From: an uncultured bacterium
GTDB lineage: Bacteria; Bacillota; Clostridia; Lachnospirales; Lachnospiraceae
NCBI GenBank assembly: GCA_947243845.1
Contig: CAMXIF010000017.1
Coordinates: 1 to 64,000 of the forward strand
DNA: 64,000 nucleotides
Direction of reading: 5' to 3'
Part shown: positions 44,144 to 51,801 of the stretch, one piece after another
Layout: each line of letters opens with the position of its first letter
Position numbering within the stretch: position 1 is the stretch's first letter
Program-made: the position numbers and the translations under genes
The notes under the pieces: generated by a model
Databases searched by the model: none
Told to the model about the DNA's origin: nothing
Seen by the model: the letters and a program-made list of their open reading frames with translations, nothing else

Positions 44144-45997
44144 TTGAAACGCACTCTCACACTCAAACAATGGGCTGCTGCCCTGATTCTTTTTGGCGGT
44201 TTTTGCGCCTCCACTCTGCTTTATTATGTACATAGTCACCAGGACGCCAGATTTGAATCTTTCGGGGAACAATTTTTCCTGAACGAAGTACAGGCCAATC
44301 CGATCCATTTTCATTATACAATAGATGACGCTGCCGCTTATGGTATTGACGAATCCGGTCTTACCCTCCCTGTCTATCATGCCGGTGAGGCCGCAGATGA
44401 TATCTATGAACTCTCTCAGACTAAGAACAGCCTTTCTATGATAAACCGCAGCTCTCTGAGCAAAGACAACCAATATCTGTATGATCTGCTAAACACCTAT
44501 CTGGCCGCATTGTCAGGTACCGCAGCCCATCCGTATTTTGCAGAACCGCTCTCCCCCTCATCGGGAGCGCCCTCAGAACTTCCAATCCTTCTGGCAGAAT
44601 ATGAGTTGGATGATACAGCAGATATCGAAAACTATCTGGCTATCCTCTCCCAGATTCCATCCTATTTCGATGGCCTAATCGTCTACGAGAAAGAAAAGGC
44701 GAATGCAGGACTTTTTATGTCCGATGAGACCGCAGACAAAACAATCGCCCAATGCACAGCGCTGATGAATCCCGATACTCTGGCAGCGGGCACCCATTTT
44801 CTGGAAATCACCTTTCAGGAAAAACTAAATGCCCTGTCACAGCAGGGAGTAATAAGTGCAGAGCAGACACTGTCTTACCAGTCGGAACACAACCGTCTAC
44901 TGACAACTGTCGTTGCTCCTGCCTACGACAAACTGGCCGATGAAATCACCCTCTTAAAAGGAAGCGGCAAAAGTATCGGCGGGCTGGCCCAATACGAAGG
45001 AGGCCGCGACTACTATCTGGCCCTGCTGCGTCTGCGCACCGGCTCTTACCGGGATATTACAGAGATCAAGAGACTGCTCTATCAGGATCTGCAGTTTCAT
45101 TATGAATCCCTGCTTCATCTGCTGCAGGCGGATCCTTCTCTCAAAAATCTGATCCTGCAGGATCCCCCGCTTCTGCCCGAAGCATCTCCGGAGGAATATT
45201 TATCCTATCTGCAGACAGCAATCCAACAGGATTATCCGGCTATTCCGGCAGGAAAAGACGATGCGCCGATCCATTCTGTGGTCAAATATGTAGATCCAAG
45301 CCTGGAGCCCTATAGTGCGCCTGCGTTCTACATGACACCACCCATCGACAACGTCTGCAATAATATCATTTATATTAATACTCAGGATACCACCAACGAT
45401 CTGTCTCTCTTTACCACGCTGGCACATGAAGGTTATCCCGGTCATCTATATCAGACCGTCTATAGCCAACGTTTCTGGGACGAACGTAACATTCTGCCTC
45501 TGCGCAGCATCCTTTACTATGGCGGCTTTATCGAAGGCTGGGCCATGTATGTGGAGCTCTCCTCCTACGACTATGCAATCCAGATGGCCAAGACGGCTCA
45601 CCCGGAAACCGTCCGCTATTATCAGGCCTGCCGCCTTGACCGGCAGATCCAGCTGTGCCTGTACTCCCTGTTAGATGTGGCAATCCACTACGATGGCGCC
45701 TCCCTGGAAGACGTGAGAAGAATCTTCTCTTCTCTTGGCACTATGGACGATGAAAGCGTGCAGGCCGTTTATCAATATATTGCCGAAGAACCCTGTAACT
45801 ACCTGAAATACTATCTGGGCTATCTGGAAATCATGGAATTAAAAAAACAGGCTGCCGTCATCTGGGCTGAACCAGGAGAGACTGACGCTGCCTGTGAGCA
45901 AACAGATTTTCAGTATCAATTTCATTGTTTCCTGTTGCAAAACGGCCCGGCGGATTACCGATCCCTGGCTTCAAGGCTGGCTCTATGGAATCCATAA
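44144..45997 (+). CDS. DUF885-family metallopeptidase-like membrane/secreted protein
   Basis: 617 aa. An N-terminal hydrophobic segment (about 9-28) acts as signal or anchor. The family motif HEGYPGHLYQ (HExxGH-like zinc site) with a downstream Glu in YGGFIEGWAMYVE gives a gluzincin-like centre. LRLRTGSYRDITEIKRL and the DVAIHYDGASLEDVR region are typical of DUF885. The start is TTG (44144) with TTGAGGG 7 nt upstream. The peptide substrate is unknown. Confidence 0.85.
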   Translation: MKRTLTLKQWAAALILFGGFCASTLLYYVHSHQDARFESFGEQFFLNEVQANPIHFHYTIDDAAAYGIDESGLTLPVYHAGEAADDIYELSQTKNSLSMINRSSLSKDNQYLYDLLNTYLAALSGTAAHPYFAEPLSPSSGAPSELPILLAEYELDDTADIENYLAILSQIPSYFDGLIVYEKEKANAGLFMSDETADKTIAQCTALMNPDTLAAGTHFLEITFQEKLNALSQQGVISAEQTLSYQSEHNRLLTTVVAPAYDKLADEITLLKGSGKSIGGLAQYEGGRDYYLALLRLRTGSYRDITEIKRLLYQDLQFHYESLLHLLQADPSLKNLILQDPPLLPEASPEEYLSYLQTAIQQDYPAIPAGKDDAPIHSVVKYVDPSLEPYSAPAFYMTPPIDNVCNNIIYINTQDTTNDLSLFTTLAHEGYPGHLYQTVYSQRFWDERNILPLRSILYYGGFIEGWAMYVELSSYDYAIQMAKTAHPETVRYYQACRLDRQIQLCLYSLLDVAIHYDGASLEDVRRIFSSLGTMDDESVQAVYQYIAEEPCNYLKYYLGYLEIMELKKQAAVIWAEPGETDAACEQTDFQYQFHCFLLQNGPADYRSLASRLALWNP

Positions 45998-46002
45998 TAT
46001 TA

Positions 46003-46034
46003 TAAAAACTCTCAATGTCCTTGAGAGTTTTTTC
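46003..46034. terminator. Bidirectional terminator between DUF885 and marR-type genes
   Basis: AAACTCTCAA pairs with TTGAGAGTTT; TTTT on the plus strand and TTTTTATAA on the minus strand. Confidence 0.85.
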
Positions 46035-46047
46035 ATGCCATGTCCTG

Positions 46048-46482
46048 TTATTTTTCCCTGAAAAATCGGTTTAACTTGAGCAGGGCCTGCTCAAGCACCC
46101 GCTGCTCCTCCTCTGAAAGTCCCGCGATCACGGCATCTATCATCTGTTCATGGAAATTCTGGTGATGAAGATAAGCCCTGATGCCTTTATCCGACAAAGA
46201 GATCAGTACCACACGCCGATCCTCCTCGCTGCGGATCCTGTTCACATATCCTTTCTTAACCAGGCCATTAATGGATATGGTCAGCGTTCCCGTAGTCACC
46301 TCAAGTTCTCTGGCAACACTGGTCATATTCTTCGCATCCTCCATTCCGATCGCTTCTATGACATGCATGTCATTTGTGGTCACATCCCGGTATTCTCCTG
46401 TCCTTATGGCACGTTCTTCTATGGTATTAATATCACGGAACAATTTGACCAATACTTCGTTGAATGTATTATTGATATCCAT
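46048..46482 (-). CDS. FabT-like MarR-family repressor
   Basis: 144-aa winged-helix protein. Along its length it resembles FabT, the fatty-acid synthesis repressor of streptococci: NDMHVIEAIGMEDAKNMTSVARELEVTTGTLTISINGLVKKGYVNRIRSEEDRRVV aligns with the FabT DNA-binding core, and FHEQMIDAVIAGLSEEE with its C-terminal helix. A TTTGACTATCAAA palindrome of the FabT type covers its own -35 box. Unlike usual fabT genes it is not next to fabH or other fab genes here. GGAGAG precedes the ATG. Confidence 0.85.
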   Translation of the reverse strand: MDINNTFNEVLVKLFRDINTIEERAIRTGEYRDVTTNDMHVIEAIGMEDAKNMTSVARELEVTTGTLTISINGLVKKGYVNRIRSEEDRRVVLISLSDKGIRAYLHHQNFHEQMIDAVIAGLSEEEQRVLEQALLKLNRFFREK

Positions 46483-46517
46483 CTCGGCTCTCCAACCTTC
46501 GTCATTTCTGTTGTACC

Positions 46518-46549
46518 ATTTTAGCAGATATTACTTTGATAGTCAAACT
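46518..46549 (-). promoter_or_regulatory. Autoregulatory promoter with FabT-type operator
   Basis: TTGACT (46541-46546), a 17-bp spacer and TAAAAT (46518-46523) on the minus strand. AGTTTGACTATCAAAGT (46533-46549) matches the FabT box AnTTTGATTATCAAATT and overlaps the -35 hexamer. Confidence 0.8.
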
Positions 46550-47033
46550 ATTCCTCCATCATCTCATCAATATATCCTCTGTCCCAGAGCAAGATCCGCA
46601 GTTTCTTCGCTGCCTCCACTGCCGGATTGGTAAAATACTGATTGGTCATGACCGCACCCACCATCCGCTCATAATAAGCACAGCCTCCATAGGTACGGAG
46701 TATGGCTTCCACGCCCACAGGCCCGTTATAGCGTTTGCACTGGACAGCATAGGTAACGCCGTCTTTCTCCGCCAGAATATCTACGCCAAAGTCCCCGCTT
46801 CCGCGTGTCACTTCCACATCTATAAACCCTTGCTTTTCCAAAAGCTCTGCACAGAAATATTCAAAATCATGGCCTTCCATCTCATCCATGAAGCTTGTCC
46901 TGCGGAAATGGCGAAAGCGGCGGACACACTTTACCAAAAGTATGGCCGCCACCGTCAGGACAATGATAGCTATTATGATTGCCATGATTATCATTAACTG
47001 CGACTGCTGCATGTATTCCGCATTAACTTTCAT
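46548..47033 (-). CDS. Membrane-tethered restriction endonuclease-like (Mrr) protein
   Basis: 161 aa. One membrane helix (about 13-35) and a basic stretch, then a Mrr-type nuclease domain (50-161): GHDFEYFCAELLEKQGF, then GSGDFGVDILAE (D85) and YAVQCKRY (Q98, K100), the D...QxK active site of this branch. GVEAILRTYGGCAYYERMVGAVMTN is also typical. It lacks a methylase or specificity gene, so it is not a plain restriction enzyme. It starts 27 bp after the amylosucrase-like gene and is probably on its transcript. Confidence 0.85.
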   Translation of the reverse strand: MKVNAEYMQQSQLMIIMAIIIAIIVLTVAAILLVKCVRRFRHFRRTSFMDEMEGHDFEYFCAELLEKQGFIDVEVTRGSGDFGVDILAEKDGVTYAVQCKRYNGPVGVEAILRTYGGCAYYERMVGAVMTNQYFTNPAVEAAKKLRILLWDRGYIDEMMEE

Positions 47034-47060
47034 TCCGCCACTCGCTTTCCCGGCATCTAA

Positions 47061-48896
47061 TCAGGACTTTGTCTTTATCCACACAAACCCATGCCCCGGC
47101 AGAGTAACATCACTTACATCCTGCACTTTACCGCTCAACATATCTTTCCAGACGCCGTTCTCTTCCAATGAGACTTTCCTTTCCATATCATGGAAATTAA
47201 ATACACCTAGCATCTTTTCCTTACCCTTGCTTCTCTTCAGGCATAACACCGCGTCATCCCCGGCATCCACCACCTGACAGTCTGCGTCTGCCTCAAAGAC
47301 TTTCTCCTTCTTGCGCAATACCTCAAGCTGTCCGAGCGCACGGAAAATCTGTCCGGCCACAGTCTTTACGTCATCCCGTTCCGCAGCCAGTTCCCAGCGA
47401 AACTTACCCCTGTGAAGGTAACGGGAATCCGGCGCTTTTGCAGGTTCTTGCTTATACGTGTAATCATTTACCTGCCCCACCTCATCACCGCTGTAGAGCA
47501 TGGGAATCCCCGACTGTGTCAGCATATAGGCATGGAGCATAACATCCATACGGACGGCATCCTTCATTTTCTGCTGATCTTTCTCATACCCTGCACTCTC
47601 CACACCGCACATGGACGCCGTGGTGCCGCAGAATCTGGCATCGCCCAGTCTCGGATCATCGTTATAGAGTTCTCCTCTGCTTTCGCTGTTCGGATAATTT
47701 CCTGTAAAGTAATCATTCAGATATTTTTTATGAGCCACCTCTTCCATGCCCCAAGTCTGCAGTGTAGCAAAATCAAGCCCCCAGCCGATATCATCATGGC
47801 ACCTTAAATAATTCAGGAAAGTATATTCTCTCGGCAGTCCGTTCACCACATCCATCTGTTTCTTTAAAAGACGCACATCCCTGGTTGCAACGCAGTTCCA
47901 GGTGGTCGCCATGGTGGTCACATTATAGAGCATATGGCACTCTGGTTTTTCTACTGTTCCAAAATAAGGCACTACCTTTTCCGGTTCCATCACCACCTCA
48001 CCCAGCAGTACCACACCGGGACACACGATTTCACCGATCATACGCATCATACGCACGATGGTATGTACCTGTTTTAAATTCCTGCACTGGGTGCCCAGTT
48101 CCTTCCAGATATAAGGCACCGCATCGATCCGTATGATATCCATGCCCTGGTTCGCCAGGTACAGGAAATTGTACATCATCTCGTTAAACACACGGGGATT
48201 CCGATAGTTCAAATCCCACTGGTAAGGATAAAAAGATGTCATCACATAGTGGCCAATCTCCGGAAGCCAGGTAAAATTGCCCGGCGCAGTGGTCGGAAAT
48301 ACCTGCGGCACTGTCTCCTCATACTGTGACGGTATATCATAATTATCATAGAAGAAATACCGGCTCATGTATTCGCCTTCACCCTGCCGCGCCCTTCTGG
48401 CCCACTCATGCTCTTCTGATGTATGATTCATGACAAAATCCATGCACAGGCTGATTCCCCGTTCATGACACTGTTCCGAAAGCTGCGCAAGATCATCCAT
48501 GCTGCCCAGATCCGGCCTCACTTTCCTGAAATCCGCCACAGCATATCCGCCATCCGAACGTCCCTCAGGCGAATCCAAAAACGGCATCAGATGTATATAG
48601 TTGACATTGCAGGATTCCAGATAAGACAGCTTCTCCTGCAGTCCCTGTATCGTACCCGCAAAGTTGTCAATGTAAAGCATCATGCCCAGCATATCTTTCC
48701 TGCGGAACCATGCCGTATCTTTCTCGCGCTTCTGATCCAGAGCCTTCATCTTCTGATCCCGCGCCAGATAGTAGGTATACATCTGATCGCACAATTCTGC
48801 AAACATGGAATCGTTCTCGTACAGTTCCATATACAGCCAGCGCAGTTCATCATGGTGTTTTTGTAATCTTTTCCCAAAAATAGTTGAATCTTTCAT
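47061..48896 (-). CDS. GH13 alpha-glucosyl enzyme, amylosucrase-like
   Basis: 611 aa from the chosen start. The N-terminal helical domain (about 1-65) is followed by a GH13 barrel. Nucleophile D258 (IIRIDAVPYIWKELG), acid/base E300 (LLGEVV) and H367-D368 (RCHDDIGW) are present, with CMDFVMNHTSEEHEWA as conserved region I. Length, helical start and the PYIWKELGT motif fit amylosucrase (sucrose to alpha-glucan plus fructose), but sucrose hydrolase or trehalose-type activity is possible. No signal peptide, so cytosolic. GGGAGG lies before the ATG at 48896; the frame is open to 48941. Confidence 0.85.
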   Translation of the reverse strand: MKDSTIFGKRLQKHHDELRWLYMELYENDSMFAELCDQMYTYYLARDQKMKALDQKREKDTAWFRRKDMLGMMLYIDNFAGTIQGLQEKLSYLESCNVNYIHLMPFLDSPEGRSDGGYAVADFRKVRPDLGSMDDLAQLSEQCHERGISLCMDFVMNHTSEEHEWARRARQGEGEYMSRYFFYDNYDIPSQYEETVPQVFPTTAPGNFTWLPEIGHYVMTSFYPYQWDLNYRNPRVFNEMMYNFLYLANQGMDIIRIDAVPYIWKELGTQCRNLKQVHTIVRMMRMIGEIVCPGVVLLGEVVMEPEKVVPYFGTVEKPECHMLYNVTTMATTWNCVATRDVRLLKKQMDVVNGLPREYTFLNYLRCHDDIGWGLDFATLQTWGMEEVAHKKYLNDYFTGNYPNSESRGELYNDDPRLGDARFCGTTASMCGVESAGYEKDQQKMKDAVRMDVMLHAYMLTQSGIPMLYSGDEVGQVNDYTYKQEPAKAPDSRYLHRGKFRWELAAERDDVKTVAGQIFRALGQLEVLRKKEKVFEADADCQVVDAGDDAVLCLKRSKGKEKMLGVFNFHDMERKVSLEENGVWKDMLSGKVQDVSDVTLPGHGFVWIKTKS

Positions 48897-48950
48897 CATT
48901 TCCTCCCAAATACATCCCCTGTGATAATAGATTCCCTTCATTTATTACAC

Positions 48951-48979
48951 AATATACCACGAGAAGACCAATTTCGCAA
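48951..48979 (-). promoter_or_regulatory. Promoter of the amylosucrase-like gene
   Basis: TTGCGA (48974-48979), a 17-bp spacer and TATATT (48951-48956) on the minus strand, back to back with the ABC-F promoter. Confidence 0.65.
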
Positions 48980-49043
48980 TTACAATAAAACCCTTTCTAT
49001 TGTTATTTAGCATTTCGTATTTATGATTTCTGCCATTTACCTC

Positions 49044-49072
49044 TTGCATTATTTTATTACATCCGTTATAAT
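49044..49072 (+). promoter_or_regulatory. Promoter of the ABC-F gene
   Basis: TTGCAT (49044-49049), a 17-bp spacer and TATAAT (49067-49072). The predicted leader to the start codon is about 245 nt. Confidence 0.82.
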
Positions 49073-49184
49073 CAAATCCATCAAGCAAAAGTGAGGTAGC
49101 ACCGCATTGAGGATGTAATCTGTTTCTAACAACTTAACACGGCAACAAGTCATAGTTTGTTATCAGAGGCAGATCATATCATTG

Positions 49185-49241
49185 GTGTACTGTATTTTTT
49201 TGCGGGTTTCTATTTCTATAGGCATTCCCGTTTCTTTTTGA
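49185..49241 (+). CDS. Possible 18-codon leader peptide of the ABC-F attenuator
   Basis: GTG-started reading frame MYCIFLRVSISIGIPVSF ending in TGA at 49239-49241, directly at the foot of the terminator stem. A TTG codon directly precedes the GTG in frame. AGAGG (49165-49169) is the only upstream ribosome-site candidate and lies 12-15 nt away, longer than ideal. Short hydrophobic leader peptides ending next to a terminator are common before ribosome-protection genes. Coding is not proven. Confidence 0.4.
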   Translation: MYCIFLRVSISIGIPVSF

Positions 49242-49268
49242 GGCACTCTGGTAACAGAGGCTTTTTTA
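49242..49268 (+). terminator. Leader attenuator terminator of the ABC-F gene
   Basis: GCACTCTG pairs with CAGAGGC (one bulged A) around a GTAA tetraloop, followed by TTTTTT (49262-49267). It lies in the leader, about 60 nt before the gene. A second copy of CAGAGGC at 49164-49170 could pair with the same left arm as anti-terminator. Confidence 0.8.
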
Positions 49269-49325
49269 TTTCTGTGGGAAAGCGCCATGGCGCATTTGCA
49301 CAATGAAGAAGGGAGTGCATTTATT

Positions 49326-50831
49326 ATGTCACAAATTCAGGTATCTAATTTAACTTATTCCTATGATACAAGTTACGATAATATTTTTGAAAACACATCC
49401 TTTACCATCGACACGGACTGGAAACTCGGTCTGATCGGCAGAAATGGCAAGGGCAAGACCACATTCCTAAATTTGCTGCTTGGCAAATACGACTACAGCG
49501 GATCTATCAGTCATTCCACCTGTTTCGATTATTTTCCCTGCCCGGTCACACAGGCGCAGGAGAAAATGATCACTGCAGATCTGGCAGAGGAACTGGTACC
49601 GGACTTTGAACTCTGGAAGGTCTGTCGGGAATTGGACAGCCTGAGCGCCGATGCTGAAATTCTCTACAGACCTTATGAAACACTCAGCCACGGAGAACGG
49701 ACGAAGATCATGCTGGCCCTGCTCTTTTCACGGGATAATCATTTCCTGCTGATCGATGAGCCGACAAACCATCTGGATATCAGCGCAAGAACCCTGTTGC
49801 GGGACTATCTGTGCGCCAAAAAAGGCTTTCTTCTGGTCTCCCACGACAGATGGCTCTTAAATGAATGTGTCGATCATATCCTGGTACTGAACCGCAGTAC
49901 CATCCGGGTAGAGAAGGGTAACTTTGATAGCTGGTATACCAATAAAGAAAAGCAGGACAGCTTCGAGCAGACCGAAAATGAAAAACTGAAAAAGGAAATC
50001 GGCAAACTGAAAGAAGCTGCCAGGCGTACCGCCATGTGGGCCGATAAAGCAGAAGGCCGCAAGATCGGTTACGATCCCGCCAGGGAGCAAAACCGGTTCA
50101 TAGGCACCCGTGCCTATATCGGCGCCAAGTCCGCACGGATGCAGCAGCAGCGCAAGAACCTGGACAACAGACGCGCGGCCGCCATCGAGGAGAAGGAAAC
50201 CCTGCTCAAAGATATCGAAACCGTAGTTGATTTAAAACTGCCCACCCTGACGCATCACAAACAGATATTGATTCGCGCAGATCATTTAAATCTGGGGTAT
50301 GGCGAGTCCACTATTGTGCAAGACCTCACTTTCTCGCTTGGTCAGGGTGAACGCGTATGGCTGCAGGGGCCAAACGGCTGCGGCAAATCCACACTGATCA
50401 AAGCCCTTTTAGGGGATGCTTCTATCGCCATATCCGGAGAACTGCAGCTTGCCAGCGGCCTTACCGTGTCCTACATCAATCAGGATACTTCAAATGTGGC
50501 CGGCACCCTGCAGGATTACATCCGCTCTGCCAATATGGACGAAAGTCTTTTTAAGGCAATCCTGCGGCAGCTTGATTTTGCGCGGACACAATTCGACAAG
50601 CGTCTGGAAGAATACTCCGAAGGGCAGAAAAAGAAGCTGCTGATTGCCACAAGCCTGCTCACTCCCGCACATCTTTATATCTGGGATGAGCCGCTCAACT
50701 ATATTGATATCTTTTCCAGAATGCAGCTGGAAAAACTGATTCTTACACACCGTCCCACACTGCTGTTTGTGGAACATGACCGGACATTCGGAGAGAAAAT
50801 GGCTACCAAAACCATAGAAATGAAAATATAA
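49326..50831 (+). CDS. ABC-F ribosomal protection protein, Lsa type
   Basis: Cytosolic ATPase that removes antibiotics from the ribosome, 501 aa. Two ABC domains: Walker A GRNGKGKTT (38-46) with LSHGERTK and LLIDEPTNHLD; then GPNGCGKST with YSEGQKKK and YIWDEPLNYID. A charged helical linker lies between (about 205-300: EQTENEKLKKEIGKLKEAARRT...). It follows Lsa(A) along its length (MSQIQVSNLTYSYD; DWKLGLIGRNGKGKTT; LYIWDEPLNYID), a group giving lincosamide, streptogramin A and pleuromutilin resistance. Start ATG 49326 after GGGAG fits the Lsa N-terminus; a further ATG at 49287 is in frame. The resistance profile is inference. Confidence 0.9.
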   Translation: MSQIQVSNLTYSYDTSYDNIFENTSFTIDTDWKLGLIGRNGKGKTTFLNLLLGKYDYSGSISHSTCFDYFPCPVTQAQEKMITADLAEELVPDFELWKVCRELDSLSADAEILYRPYETLSHGERTKIMLALLFSRDNHFLLIDEPTNHLDISARTLLRDYLCAKKGFLLVSHDRWLLNECVDHILVLNRSTIRVEKGNFDSWYTNKEKQDSFEQTENEKLKKEIGKLKEAARRTAMWADKAEGRKIGYDPAREQNRFIGTRAYIGAKSARMQQQRKNLDNRRAAAIEEKETLLKDIETVVDLKLPTLTHHKQILIRADHLNLGYGESTIVQDLTFSLGQGERVWLQGPNGCGKSTLIKALLGDASIAISGELQLASGLTVSYINQDTSNVAGTLQDYIRSANMDESLFKAILRQLDFARTQFDKRLEEYSEGQKKKLLIATSLLTPAHLYIWDEPLNYIDIFSRMQLEKLILTHRPTLLFVEHDRTFGEKMATKTIEMKI

Positions 50832-50904
50832 AATTTATTTTATATTTTCTTTCTTTTTTCTTTCGAATTCTGACACATCCCATTCACAAATTGTGTGTAT
50901 AGTA

Positions 50905-51150
50905 ATAACTGTAGTTGAGACAGAGCCGAATCAAAGAATCCGGCCCGCAAGAATATCCTACATAGATTCTCAAGCGGTGGTTACTACACTTCCAATGGAG
51001 TCGCCGGTGCTGAGTTGGTGCCGACCGACTTCGACTAAACATAACAGAGCATCTAACCAATGCCTGTTGACATATATTAGGACTGATACATTTCTATCCT
51101 TCTCACACAATGAAAACGGCGTTCGTTACGGACGCCGTTTTCATTGTGTA
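50905..51150 (+). ncRNA. Candidate structured non-coding RNA
   Basis: An intergenic stretch of about 245 bp that does not read as protein but forms several good hairpins. H1: CCGC+AGAAT with ATTCT+GCGG (around 50945-50978). H2: GTCG+CGGTGC with GTGCCG+CGAC (around 51000-51030). H3: AACAG+GCAT with ATGC+CTGTT (around 51041-51066). A GCCG/CGGC pair lies before H1. In H2 two pairs are G-U on the plus strand but would be C-A mismatches on the minus strand, so the plus strand is the likely RNA. A strong terminator closes it at 51105-51149. It might belong to a known Clostridia class (the raiA motif is one to test); I cannot confirm this. Confidence 0.55.
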
Positions 51151-51152
51151 TC
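51103..51152. terminator. Strong bidirectional terminator
   Basis: ACACAATGAAAACGGCGT and its exact complement ACGCCGTTTTCATTGTGT (51105-51149) form an 18-bp stem with a 9-nt loop. The AAAA/TTTT in the stem serves as T-run in both directions: for the RNA on the plus strand and for spmB on the minus strand. Confidence 0.85.
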
Positions 51153-51681
51153 ATACCATCATCCCTGCCAGCACGATACTGGCTATGATACCCGCCAGAG
51201 TGGCTAACAATGCACCCTTTAAAGTATAGCGAGTCTTGGTAACCTTTGCCGCCAGGAAATAAACGCTCATGGTATAGAAAATCGTTTCCGTACAACTCAT
51301 CATGATAGATGTCGTGAGGCCGATCAGGGAATCCGGCCCGTGATTCTTAAAAATATCCAAAACAAGTCCTGTGGCCGCCGAAGAGGAAAACATCTTCACC
51401 AGCATCAGAGGAATCAGTTCCGAGGAAAATCCAAGCTGTGCTGCTATCCCGCCAAAAAGTCCGCCTATAAATTCCAAGAATCCCGATGCGCGCAATACCC
51501 CCACTGCCACCATGAGTCCGATCAGTGTAGGCATAATCTGTATGACCGTATGGAAACCGTCTTTCGCGCCCCTGATAAAATCCTCATACACATTACAGCG
51601 GTTGGCAAGCCCGTACGCCACTATATAGAAGATGATGACCGGAATAATAATATTGGAGACATTGGATAATACGGAGGCCAT
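51151..51681 (-). CDS. spmB: Spore maturation protein SpmB-like membrane protein
   Basis: About 176 aa, four to five membrane helices, nucleoside-recognition (Gate) fold. SNIIIPVIIFYIVAYGLANRCNVYEDFIRGAKDGFHTVIQIMPTLIG is the family signature and SCTETIFYTMSVYFLAAKVTKTRYTLKGAL closes it. In Bacillus, SpmA and SpmB are needed for spore core dehydration. No spmA lies beside it, which is unusual. The ATG at 51681 with GGCAGGTG upstream is preferred to a TTG five codons earlier. Confidence 0.88.
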   Translation of the reverse strand: MASVLSNVSNIIIPVIIFYIVAYGLANRCNVYEDFIRGAKDGFHTVIQIMPTLIGLMVAVGVLRASGFLEFIGGLFGGIAAQLGFSSELIPLMLVKMFSSSAATGLVLDIFKNHGPDSLIGLTTSIMMSCTETIFYTMSVYFLAAKVTKTRYTLKGALLATLAGIIASIVLAGMMV

Positions 51682-51741
51682 GCATACACCTGCCAAATCT
51701 TTTATAAAAATCTATGCAGACGGGCAGATTTTTATTATACT

Positions 51742-51775
51742 AAAAGTAATTTGCTTCGCAAATAACTTTTTTGCT
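51742..51775 (+). terminator. Terminator-like hairpin upstream of the esterase gene
   Basis: AAAAGT-A-ATTTGC pairs with GCAAAT-A-ACTTTT around TTC, followed by TT. It lies 27 bp before the esterase start. It may be an attenuator in the leader or just an AT-rich palindrome. Confidence 0.4.
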
Positions 51776-51801
51776 TCTCTTATGAAAGGGGATTAGAAAA
51801 A

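Noticed and set aside
49090-49115. Possible T-box-like element (GAGGTAGCACCGCA) before the ABC-F gene
   Set aside because: It lacks the full GGTGGNACCGCG core, a specifier stem and the matching anti-terminator; the gene is not amino-acid related.
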